DNA from: Pagrus major
Taxonomy: Eukaryota > Chordata > Actinopteri > Spariformes > Sparidae
DNA length: 64,000 nt
NCBI RefSeq assembly: GCF_040436345.1
Contig: NC_133216.1
Coordinates: 15,518,110-15,582,109, forward strand
Direction of reading: 5' to 3'
The notes under the pieces were generated by a model. It saw only the letters and a program-made list of their open reading frames with translations, did not search any database and was not told the origin of the DNA. Both the position numbers and the translations under genes were made by a program. This document shows, piece after piece, positions 46,437-57,299 of this stretch; position 1 is the first letter of the stretch, and the number at the start of each line of letters is the position of its first letter.

Positions 46437-46553
46437 AACTGAAACCTACCAGGACTTGAACACAGCAAGTTAGGTTCATCTTGTTGGTGCTATCTACCTA
46501 CCTGTGGCCATTATTTCACCTTCAGCGCAACCACTGACTGAAGATCATTACAG

Positions 46554-46559
46554 AATAAA
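46554..46559 (+). terminator. Candidate cep57 polyadenylation signal
   Basis: AATAAA about 120 bases after the cep57 stop codon. Confidence 0.5.
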
Positions 46560-48107
46560 ATCTGAAACTAAGTGTCTACTCATGAACATATGACCTGTGA
46601 TATTTTGAGAACATTTTTTATTTATTTACAGTATTAGGAACATTGTAATGCATCTAAATTACTGTGTCTAGGTCTCAACCAGTCCACCCAAACTGCATTT
46701 GATCAAAACAATTTGCTGTCTGATTGTCATCTGAGTGTAAAATGACTGTTCAGAATATTTGAAAGAAAGAGAAGGCTTTAAATTATAAATGACTTATTCG
46801 TTAGAATAACTATTAAAGACATTAATTAATAAATATTTGTTCATGCAGCATGTTGGCTCAAACTTGCGCTTGTTTTTTTATTTTGAGATTCAAGTCTTTC
46901 ACCAGCAGAGGGCGTGAAAGGTCCAAAGATTGCTGGAAAATGTATTTGAAATGTTCTGTGTCATTTAGTTTTTCATATAGTTTACAACATAATTTACAGT
47001 AATGGACAACCTGGCCTTAAATGAGTCCCAGGAAAAAAATATAAGGCCAGAATCTCATGGTGTGTAAACATTCCTGGGTTGCTCTATAGCTACAACTATC
47101 CAATTCCATAAATATTCATACAGTTGATTGGTAGTGTAAAGAAGCTGAAGTGATGAAATAGTTTAATGTTGTGTTGAAGGACCTAAAAAAAAAATATTGT
47201 GTACTATTTGGTTAAAACGACTGAATCTCCTCGATTGATTGATGTGTCATATTGCAGATTTTCAAGGAGTGTATGTGCACACGTTTTAAGATTCAGAGTA
47301 TTTGTAATTACTTTTACAGATTTCTGTGGCCGATTTTAATATTTTTTTGACCAATCATGGGTAACTTATTTTCGAGTGAAGACGTGTTTCTCTGAGAAAT
47401 AAAACATTTATGTTTGCATATGGCTGTTTTCTTTATTTCTTAATTATTAGTTGTTATTTTTGGGGGGGGGTTGAGGTCTTGTGCCTGAGCTGCTCCCCTC
47501 TTTGACGTATCTGTCTTTGACGCTGGCACCCATGACGTCAGTACGACATCAGACTAGAACAAGATCATATTGACCTTAAAACAAATTACATTACACTATT
47601 TCAGACTAAATATAGCTCTATCATACCTACAAGTAAACTGTAAAATAAAGGAATAACGCTGAAATGATTATAACTTAGATTTTATATCTTCCTATAATAT
47701 TTAATGAGTGATTAAAGTGATGTGGAGAAAAAACCCAAAAGATGTGCTTCTGGGCTTCCGTATATCAACTTATTAATATATATTTAGATTTATTCAGAAA
47801 ACTAGTAGATGCAGTTGTCACACAAACTGTAGCCTAGCGAAAATAGTCTGGCCAAAGTCTCTGTATATATATATATATCAATGAAATAACATTTTATTTA
47901 ATTGGCATTATTAATTGGGATGTGAAACATGCGCGCCTCCAGTCCCAGGCTGGTTTCAGCACCAGCTCCAGTGCGTCTGTCTCCATACAGCTGCAGCCTG
48001 TCGCCTTTATGTTTGGACTTACTGCGGATAGACAGAGCGATGTGACGAGGATACCGTGAAGGAAAAAGTGGCTGGTGGACAAACTGTGCTTTCGACTAGT
48101 CAAAGAT
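46560..48107. other. Intergenic DNA between cep57 and gucy1b2
   Basis: AT-rich, with no exon recognised. It contains the CTCF-like site at 46902-46914, a G run near 47462-47470 and a short TA run at 47864-47878. The last few hundred bases should hold the gucy1b2 promoter and 5' UTR. Confidence 0.4.
46902..46914 (+). promoter_or_regulatory. Candidate CTCF binding site
   Basis: CCAGCAGAGGGCG fits the CTCF core consensus over 13 positions. It lies in the gap between cep57 and gucy1b2, a sensible place for an insulator, but sequence alone does not show binding. Confidence 0.4.
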
Positions 48108-51100
48108 ATGGTATGCTGCTTTTAGTTTCTTTGTTGTTTCTGTCTTTCTTTTGTTTTTTTCTTCCTAACTTTCTTCTCCAGACCTTTTACGCGACAGCCC
48201 GTTGTACATTGATGTCTTTGTCCTCGACAGTATGGATTCATCAACACCTGTTTGAGATCGATGGTAGTTGAAAAGTTTGGTGAGGAGACGTGGGTCAAGC
48301 TCAGGTAAAATAAGATTTCTGTTTACTGTACTTACAGATTTGTTTAAAGGGCTACTCCAAAGCTGCTGATGACTTTGGGCAGCCAGTAATGATGCTTTAC
48401 TTTAAAGCTTTATATGACAAATCAACATTTCCTCTTCAGAAGAATCCTCTTTATGATGAATATTGATCAAAAAGGGAGGGAGATTAATAGTATGTCTTCT
48501 TCTCTTAACAAACAATAAATCCACTCTCTTCCCAAAACCATCACCATCATGTACAGGGATGAAGCCGGAGTCCAGGATACCTTCCTGACATATGAGGTCT
48601 ATAAAGATGAAATCAGCATGCAGTTAGTGGCAAAAGCCTGCAAGCTTCTAGGTAAATAAATCACCATGTGTGTCATCTTGTTTTGTTTCCATCTTTAAAT
48701 TCATATTTATTGTTTAATTTTAAATGGTAAATAAATGAAGACGTGTATTTTTTATTTTTCATATACTGCTTTTGTTTTGTGCAGGAGTGAAGCCAGAGGT
48801 CGTCTTGAGGCAGTTTGGAGAATATTTCTTTGAGTTTTGCAAACGATCGGGCTACGACCACATGCTGCGGACTCTAGGAGGGAATTTATTTGAATTCACT
48901 GAGAATCTGGATGCGCTTCACAGTTATCTCAGCCTCTCCTACAAGGTGCCTGCTCCCATACCAGTTCATGTGGTCATTCTTTCTTATTCTGAGGAGAAAG
49001 CTGATTTGTCCTCTATTTATCTTTATTCTTTTAGGAAATGAATGCACCATCTTTCCGGGTGGAGAGGAACCCTGATGGTACCATGCTCCTCCACTATTAT
49101 TCAGACCGCAGAGGACTCTGCCACATTGTCCCTGGTAATTAAAAACACCTCCTCTGGAATAAATACCAGTTTCATCAATGAGCTTTTGATTGGCCTTCAG
49201 ATCAATGAAATTGACTTACACACCCATTTTCTTTCACAGGTATAATTGGAGCTGTCGCTAAAGATTTCTTCAACAGTGAGATTAAGATGGAGATCATCAA
49301 CCAGCTGGAGGAGCTGGAGAGAACTGGGAAGAAGGAGCATGTGGTTTTTCTCGTGACGCAGTGGCCGGCTGTGGCTGCCCGGACCAGTAGAACTGGGTCT
49401 TTTCCAAGATCCCAATCCCTTCAGCCTTTGGCCAACCGACGTAACGCCCTAATCTGGGTTCAAGAGGTTAGCTACATAATACCTGAAGTATAGTGTGGAC
49501 AAAATAAGCCATAACAATAAATATATCAACTCTGTCATCTCTGTGTCCTCAGCCTCTTCACCAAAAGAGGTCCAGTATCAGTTTCTCTGCACACAGGAGT
49601 CACTGGGAGACAATCAGAGGGCTGGTTCACCTCGGGAAAGGTACGGGACAGACATACAAACATACATACAAACCTTGGAGCAACAGGTTGAGTCACATAC
49701 CTGCAGGTGGCTGTAGATGTGTATCTTTATTTGCAAAGTTAGACCATTTGTCTTACAGGCAAACTGTTGAGGGGCTTTCAGCCGGTGTACCCTACAACCC
49801 TTAACATTGATTTGAAGACTTTCTGCCATGCTTTCCCTTTCCACATAGTCTTTGATGAGCAGGTACAGTATATTTAACAGGCTATTAGAAGGATACCTTC
49901 ATGAGTAACTGGGTTATAATAAATTAACTGGAGTGATCCTGGTGGTGTCTGAGGCAGCTGGTGGTGCACCAGGCAGGGGTGAACCTCCAGAAGATCGTCC
50001 CTGGGCTCCAGATGATGAGCATCCACCTGGACCTGTACTTCAGCATTGTGCATCCTGAAGTCACCTTCAACATCTCCAGCATCAGGAAGTTCATCAACAG
50101 CCACTTTGTCCTGCAGACACGCAGGGACATGATGCCTGAAGCGTGGAAGGACAGGCCCATGCTGCAGCTCCGAGGTAGAGGGAAAAAAAATCTAAAACTA
50201 TATATTGTCTCTCCTAAGCAGATAGAAAAAGCATTAACGTTTGCTCCACACAGGTCAGATGATCTGGATGCCCTCTCTAGACTGTATGCTCTACCAGGCT
50301 TCTCCTCTGCTGAGAAGCCTTCAGGAGCTGGAGGAGAGGGACATGCACATTTCTGACATCGCGCCCCACGACGTCACCCGCGACCTCATCCTGCTCAACC
50401 AGCAGCGACTGGCTGAAATGGAGCTGTCCAGTCAGTTGGAGAGGAAGAAAGAGGAGCTCCGCCTCCTGTCTCAGCACCTGGAGGAGGAGAGGAGGAAGAC
50501 GGAGAACTTGCTGTATGCCATGCTGCCCAAGCATGTGGCCAACCAGCTGAAGGAGGGCAAGACGGTGGAAGCAGGTGAAGGGAATGAAAGTGCTATGAAT
50601 GTATAATAATCATAATGTATGTGTGTGTCTGATGTGACTGCTGTGTCTTTGTTTATCCTTTAGGAGAATTTAAAGAGTGCACAATACTGTTCAGTGACGT
50701 GGTGACGTTCACTAACATCTGCTCCCTATGTGAACCCATCCAAATTGTCCTCATGCTGAACTCCATGTACCTCAGATTCGACCGACTCACAACTGTGCAC
50801 AATGTTTACAAGGTACACACAACAAATTGAACATTTTTGACACAGATGTTAAAGTAACGATCATTTGTAAGTTTGTTTTTGAGTCATGTCTTGGCTGTAC
50901 TTATTTGGTGTTTCCCAGGTTGAGACCATAGGGGACGCGTACATGGTGGTAGGTGGGGTGCCCATACCTGTCTCCAGCCATGCTGAGAGGGTGGCCAACT
51001 TTGCCCTGGGTATGATCTTGGCTGCAAGGGAGGTTATCAACCCTGTGACAGGAGGACCCATTCAGGTGCGAGAATGTTTGTATTGCATTTATCAAAGACA

Positions 51101-53494
51101 CAGTGGTGGAAACTGGTAACTAAGTACTCAAATACTGTGTTCAAATACAAATTTGAGGTGTGTGTATTTCCATTTTGTAATGCTTTATACTTCTACCAAC
51201 ATATTTCAGAGGGAAATATTGTACACTCAAAAAAGTAGTTTGACTAAGACAGTGACTTCAAGTATTTTTATTACATGCACTAAATTTTTTACATCTCAAT
51301 TTTCATCATTCATCTTCATGAAAAGTTTTTCTATCATGTAAACATAAATAAATAAATACATAAATAAATAAACAAAAAAAAACTTTCCATTCAATGAGTT
51401 CCTTTGAACTTATTATGGCGGGTGGTTAGGAGGTCGACCAGCGAGCTCATATAATTAAGGAGGAGCCATCAACGCCACCCTGGGAATTTCACCCAAGGAA
51501 TAATATTTTACCTCAGACCAAGACTGATCACTCAAAGGCATACAGGTTCATAATACTACGAGGCAAAATACGTGGTTCTATCAAACAATAATTCTTTATT
51601 TTAAACAATCTCACAATACTAATAAAAAGGCCAGTAAACACAATATAGACAATAATTATGGAGGGGCAAAGAAAATGGCTGAAGCTGAGGCTTACCAGTG
51701 GAGAGGTGGGCCACCAGGAGTGAGGTATCCGGGAGAGAGTCACCCCAATCACACATGCACACACATCCACACACACACACACACTTGAAGGATCACACCA
51801 GGGGCAGACAACACAGCACACAGGAAGGGGACACCATCACCGGAAGACAAAATACAGTTAGTGGGGCATCTTTAAACAAATAAACCAAACACTACTGCAC
51901 TGACTACTTGCTGCAACACTAAATGTTGGTTGGCAAATATAACAGAAAACTGGGCCTCCTGCCCGTGGTGAATGACCAACCGCTAAGTTTCAATTAACAG
52001 CAAAATAACAAAAGAAATAGGATACAGTTAACAGAATAAATGACACCAAACAATCTTAATGTGTTAGAGGCAGCGAGCAATTGAGAGCAAAACGTACGAC
52101 CCCATGTAAACTAGAGCAAAATATAATAAGGCTCTGTTATGCTACATTATGTAATAGAACTAAATGGAAGATTAACTTGTAATTGAAATATTTAAAGTCA
52201 TTATTTTAGGCAAATAATTTTTTGAGTGTACTTTTTACTCCACAGAATTCATTTTGAATTCATGTTAAGTTTTGTCACCAACTTCCTTCTTAATTTTTCT
52301 TGTTTTCTCCTTGAAGTTTTAACGACAGGCGACCAAATGAAACGCATCGTTATATTGAACAAAATTATATGTTTCTGTGGGTTTCAACATTGTTGAAAAA
52401 AATTTAGGATCACGTAAATACACAACTCAACAAAATATATAGCAAGGGTCTCATCATTTTTAATGCAGAAGTGTTACATAATCTATCTAGATATATCTTT
52501 TATGCATGAAATGTCTTTTGTTCTCTCCTGTCCTAACGCAGCATCTGTTATATGGCTCGTTGTATTTCTGCAGATCCGAGTGGGTCTCCACAGTGGTCCT
52601 GTTCTGGCAGGTGTAGTTGGGGAAAAGATGCCTCGCTACTGTCTGTTCGGAGACACAGTCAACACTGCATCTCGCATGGAGAGTCACGGCCTCCCTGACA
52701 AGATCCATCTGAGCCCCACCGTCTACCAGTGAGGACGCACATATTCATGCACTCACCGCAAAATCTGTGATATCCTCTGTCTGATTTCCAAATCCCACAT
52801 TTCCACATGTTTCCCAGGGCTTTGAAGAATAAAACCTTTGTTATCCAGAAGCGAGGTGAGATCGAGGTGAAGGGGAAGGGCAGAATGACCACTTACTTTC
52901 TTGAGAGGAACATAGGAGTCAGCGAGCAGCAGATTATGGGAGTCTCAGTCCGAGCGACTGGAGCCAGACAGCAGGACAGCCAGATGAGCTTCAAGCCAGG
53001 TCTGTTTGCTGTCTTAATTCTATATCGCGAGATTTACCTTTAAATTTATTATTTTTCATTTAATTGGCAGTTGTGTGGTTTTTAACTGTCCTGCATATGC
53101 ATCATTGTCTTCTTTCCCCCTTTCTTCCTCTGCTGTAGCTTTTCAGACTCAGCGCAGGGATGACCTTTGCTTGATCCCTATGAAATATGAAGACAGCCCG
53201 AGTGAACCCCTGCTGTCATCACATATGTCTGAACCCCAGAGCTGCCCAGCCATCAAGCCCCGGGACTCGGAGAGCTACGGAAGCCTGCACACTGACGATC
53301 AATCAGAGGATGGAGATCTAGACCAGTTAAAAGATACGGATACATTTGGCCAAACAGAAGTGAAATTCACAGAAAAACACATGGACGGCTTAGGCAGTAA
53401 CAGACAAGTGAACACAGAGGAACAGCACTTGATTAAAGCCGCTGAAAAAAATCAAAGCAAACACACCGGAACCAGGTTCTGTGTGGTCTTGTGA
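48108..53494 (+). CDS. gucy1b2: Soluble guanylate cyclase subunit beta-2, 15 coding exons
   Basis: Haem-based nitric-oxide receptor subunit making cGMP from GTP. Exons: 48108-48110, 48231-48304, 48557-48651, 48785-48945, 49035-49134, 49240-49466, 49553-49640, 49759-49862, 49958-50174, 50254-50574, 50664-50812, 50919-51065, 52574-52728, 52818-52999, 53139-53494. They join to 792 residues. The H-NOX domain begins [20 protein letters not shown] and has the proximal haem His103 and a YYSDR haem-carboxylate motif. Next come a PAS-like segment, a coiled coil and the cyclase domain. Both metal aspartates are present (Asp475 in LFSDVVTF, Asp519 in ETIGDAYM), with guanine-specifying Glu515 and Cys585 and catalytic Asn592 and Arg596. 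The protein ends FCVVL, a CaaX prenylation box known from mammalian beta-2 and absent from beta-1. The first coding exon is the ATG alone. Confidence 0.93.
51101..52290. repeat. Dispersed repeat split by a younger element, in a gucy1b2 intron
   Basis: The left part (CAGTGGTGGAAACTGG onward, to ATTTCAGAGGGAAATATTGTAC) and the right part (GTACTTTTTACTCCAC onward) read as one repeat of the same family as 55899-56392 when the intervening element 51225-52227 is set aside. It is non-coding. Confidence 0.6.
51225..52227. mobile_element. 1.0-kb non-autonomous inverted-repeat element with GTAC target duplication
   Basis: The left end ACTCAAAAAAGTAGTTTGAC and the right end, read in reverse complement, ACTCAAAAAATTATTTGCC, match imperfectly over about 40 bases. 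GTAC flanks both sides (51221-51224 and 52228-52231), as expected of a 4-bp target-site duplication. The 1003-bp interior has no convincing open frame. It includes a CA-rich run near 51760-51785. The superfamily was not determined. Confidence 0.75.
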
Positions 53495-53782
53495 GCTGGT
53501 TATTATCTGCTGAATGGCTGAATGACTAGAAATGATTTATCAAACAAGGTGCAATGTATTTAACATGTGCCAACAGCTTTTTTTGTACATCATTCTTACG
53601 TCAGATTGCTAGATTCTAGGCAGTGTCTATGTTTCCCTTTTGTAAATATGTCATACTTTGCATGTAGTAGATCAAATGTTATATAAAAGTTTAAGTTGAC
53701 AGCATTTGATTTGCTTGTAGCTCATGAATCTGTCTCACATACTGAATAATTAAAGCATTTGCCCTGTCACTGATTGACTCCC

Positions 53783-53788
53783 AATAAA
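53783..53788 (+). terminator. Candidate gucy1b2 polyadenylation signal
   Basis: AATAAA about 290 bases after the gucy1b2 stop codon. Confidence 0.5.
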
Positions 53789-53799
53789 ACTTATGAGCT

Positions 53800-55114
53800 C
53801 AGAAGGTAAAAAAAACATTCAGTTAAGTGACTTTTCATTTGTTTTCATGCACTATAAAGACGAATCAACGTGCCCACCCTTGTTTACCTGATGCACTTAA
53901 ACAAGTGTGTGCACTCAGTTAAGTTGAAAAAATAAAAGAAAAAAGAAAGAAAGCAGCCTCTGAACACACACTGCTCACAAAACTCAGATCAAACTGCCAA
54001 ATTAGGCAGTGCTGATCAAATATAAATCAAGATTGTGTTACTTTTTTGTGTACTGTTTAGCTGTAAAACGAGAAAGTTCATGACGAGTCAGCCACCATTT
54101 TGTGTCCATTGAAACAGAGGCTCACATATCTTGGATCAAGCAGTAAATGGAGGCAGTGCTGATTTAAAAGTGAATATTAGCTAAATCTGCAGCATCTCCT
54201 AGTTGTAATCTGCACTCTGAGTAAAAGTTTGAAGTTCATTTCCTGTCACTTTATTTTGTAGTGTGGAAGAGTAACAAAAACCATTTAAGATAATGTCTTT
54301 CTCAGTGTGCAGGCTCCCTAATTTCAGCTAATGCCAGAAAACAATAAATCAAATCTCAATTTTAAAAGGTTACTTTTTTTACAAGTGTGAGCATCTTTAC
54401 CTCGAGGTGAAAATGCAGCTGTATATCTAGTCTTATAAATACATAAATGTGATATTAGTGTATTATTTAGTTTTTCAAATGACCCACATTAAGGATAAGA
54501 GTGAATAAAGGGAGTACAATATCATTTAATTGTACAATCCTGCTTGTATGACGATAAATAAATTGATCTTGCATCTTGAGTTCATCACAGGTAATAGCTT
54601 ACTTTAATTTTCATATTAGTGTGCCAAACACTGGTATATTCACAAGAAGCCTTCCATGCATGAAAGCAGACAGTACAGTGTGTGACATGGTCTTCTACTC
54701 TTTAGTAACACTGTCAACAAACAGGTCACATGTTTAAACACACGCGCCCCCCCTGACAACCCATTTAAGTTTACACTGTGAAAGGAAACAAAGATGAATA
54801 AATAATGAGCTTGATGTTTCTCACGAGGCCTGAGTCAGTGACCACAAGTGTCCGTAAAAGAGCTGTCACCTGCGGGTGTGTGTCTCGCTCCAAAAACGAC
54901 ACCCCAGGCAGAGAGAGGAGTCCAGACATCTGATCCACGCTGCAGAGGGCTCCGTGTCTCATCACCGTTGACCGGGCCTGGATCGCCATGGCCGGATGAA
55001 AAGCACACCGGTAACCAGAGTCCTCTGTTTGTGTGGTCAGGTGTGATAAAATCGGTCTGCTGGCTCACGCAGTAAGAGCTCAATCTACACTGACCTAAAA
55101 GAAGAGGCTGAATG
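53800..55114. other. Gap between the convergent gucy1b2 and ccdc195-like genes
   Basis: No further exon was recognised. The right part is probably 3' UTR of the minus-strand coiled-coil gene. Short open frames on both strands overlap each other and look random. Confidence 0.4.
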
Positions 55115-55160
55115 AGGCCACAGAGGTTCAGTTCATGAGGCCACAGAGGTTCAGTTCATG
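55114..55160. repeat. 23-bp direct duplication
   Basis: TGAGGCCACAGAGGTTCAGT and the following TCA are repeated twice, head to tail, just past the stop codon of the minus-strand gene. This is a local duplication in its 3' UTR. Confidence 0.8.
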
Positions 55161-55219
55161 AGTGCATTTTGTCTCGAGTCCACAGCCAGTGTCTTTAAGA
55201 AAAAGTTTTGCCTTCTATC

Positions 55220-57210
55220 TCAAGATTCTGTCTCAGTAATTGAGGCCAGCTCTGTGATTTCAGGCTCCTCCTGGTGCTTGGTTAGTACAGGCCGGTTGGT
55301 GTAAATGTCATCCACAGGAAGAAGGAATGTGACAGTTTTTACTTTAGCCCTAAAAAGGTCAAAGAAAGCACAGGAGTTATATGTCTACAACGCTGCAACA
55401 TGGCTTCAATTATACTATAAACTTTATTCAAGCACGACATGCTCATCTTTACCTGTTTTTGTGTACATATTCCTGCAGGGAGTGCCTGTTAGTAACTTTC
55501 CCCACATCTCCTCTGGATGAGTCACCAAAGAGGCTGTTCCCATGCTGGATTTCTTCTTGTAGTCTCCCCCATCCAGTGTCAGTCCGCTGGGCCCGGTCAG
55601 TCGCTGCCTCTCTCATGGTCACCCCTGACAGGTTGGAGTTTATGGAGTACCTTCTGACAGTCATGACAGTGTTCTCTGTGGAATAACATGAACATGATGA
55701 GTTGGGATGGATTCACTTCCACAGTGCAGAGATGGATATGTAAAGAAAACACAGAGGGGATTTTGATGCAGAATTTATCTTTCCATGATAATTTAAAAAA
55801 CGTCTTAAAGAACTTAAATAAAGAAGCAATGGTGGAAACAGTAAAGTTCATAAGGTGATCATATGTTTTGTATGTGAAATCAAAGTAAATATAGTTAAAT
55901 AAATGCATTCTCCTCCACTGAACTGTAGTGGAGTAGAAATAAATGAAGCAAGTACAAGTTGCTCAAAACTGTATTTAAGTACAATAGTTGACTAAATGTA
56001 CTTAGTTACTTAACAACTGGACATAAAACAAAAAATATAAGATTTTCTTCAGTGTTTTAAAATGGACTCCAAAATCATACTTGAGTGAAAGTAAAGAAAT
56101 TGTGTAAAGTATCTGATATTAAATGTACTTCAGTGTCAAAACTGATTTTCCTGCAATAAATTTTAAATTTCAGAAGCACAAGTAATACTCAATTATATAT
56201 ATTGGTCAGCTGATCATTGGGTACAATACACAGCATTTTTCTGATTAACAGAATCAGGTTTTTGTTTTGTTTTTTGTCATCTGACTGCAGATAAAAAAGT
56301 ACAATATTTGTCTCCAAAATGTAGTGGAGTGAGAGTGGCCTGATAATACCTGAAAATTGTACTTAGTTACATTCCAACACTGGTTTTCTTGTTTTTGCTT
56401 TTTCTGTGAATAAACAGTGCACTTCTGTAAGAAATCTTTTCAATAAGCGGCTGTCGAGTTGCATTATGGGAATTGTGGTCTCCAGTGTTTTTGAAGTTTG
56501 ACCAATGCTAGTGACTAAAATCAGGATATCTCAGCTCTTTTTCCTTATATTTTTTAACTTTCTTCCTTTTTAACCTGTCTTTCTGTTAGACATCCAACTC
56601 CATGAAAGTGTAATGTTAAACTGGTGGACTGTTCCTTTAAAATGCTCTTTCCCCCATCACTTAATACATGAGTTTTAACAGTTGCTGGAAATAAAAAATG
56701 ACTTAGGTCAAAGGATAAAACCACATATTACAATCAGATGTATTATCAGTTAACAGATGTGATGGATAAAATGATTTTTAAAACAGAAAAATAAAAGTTG
56801 TGCAGTAGCAGGCCTTTTCTCACACCTTTGTATTGACCCTCCAGTGCCGGCGCAGACGCGTTCCTCCTCAGGTTCACATACGGGTTTTCCACCACCCCCT
56901 GCCGCTGCTCTGCTGCTGAGGACACCGGGCTGCCTTCCCCCGGCACGGCCCCAAACGCCCGCTGCCCGTAGTCTCCCCTCAGCTCTCGGTTCTCCGCCTC
57001 CAGCTTCTTGATCTCATCGCGCATCTCCATGATGACCTGCGCCAGGCTGCGGGTGCTCTCCATGGTGCTGCTGCTGCGCTGCCAGTACCACGGCTTCCCA
57101 AACACCGGCGGGGAGTCGTGCAGGAGAAGCTCACCGTGCTGCTGGGGCTTTAACATGCTGCTCCTGAGGTCCTCCTGCTGGGTGCCTCTCTCTGTTGTGT
57201 TGCGCCTCAA
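55220..57210 (-). CDS. Small coiled-coil protein, CCDC195-like, 3 exons
   Basis: Function unknown. Exons on the minus strand are 56826-57210, 55453-55675 and 55220-55349, with matching phases, giving 245 residues from the upstream ATG. A short coiled coil (STRSLAQVIMEMRDEIKKLE, continuing AENRELR) is followed by a low-complexity linker. Two conserved-looking islands are VMTVRRYSINSN at the start of exon 2 and KVKTVTFLLPVDDIYTNRP in exon 3. These islands, and a short coiled coil at the N-terminus, resemble what I remember of human CCDC195, so the family is suggested but not certain. The true start may be Met19 (MLKPQQHGE) or a later Met. An AG acceptor-like site (CTCCCCAG) just upstream, near 57234, means a non-coding or further 5' exon is possible. 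Confidence 0.65.
55899..56392. repeat. Dispersed teleost repeat, in the ccdc195-like intron
   Basis: It contains CTGTAGTGGAGTAG at the left and ATGTAGTGGAGTGAGAGTGG, then ACTTAGTTACATTCCAACAC, at the right. A related ACTTAGTTACTTAACAAC phrase lies near 56000, so the unit is at least partly duplicated. It is the same family as pieces at 1030-1140 and in the gucy1b2 intron. Confidence 0.55.
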
Positions 57211-57299
57211 TCTCAGTCCAGATCTTGTTCTGGGGAGATTATGTCGCCTTTCACCACTTATACAGCTGAAAGGGCTCCGGTGATCAGCCAGCAGCGCAC

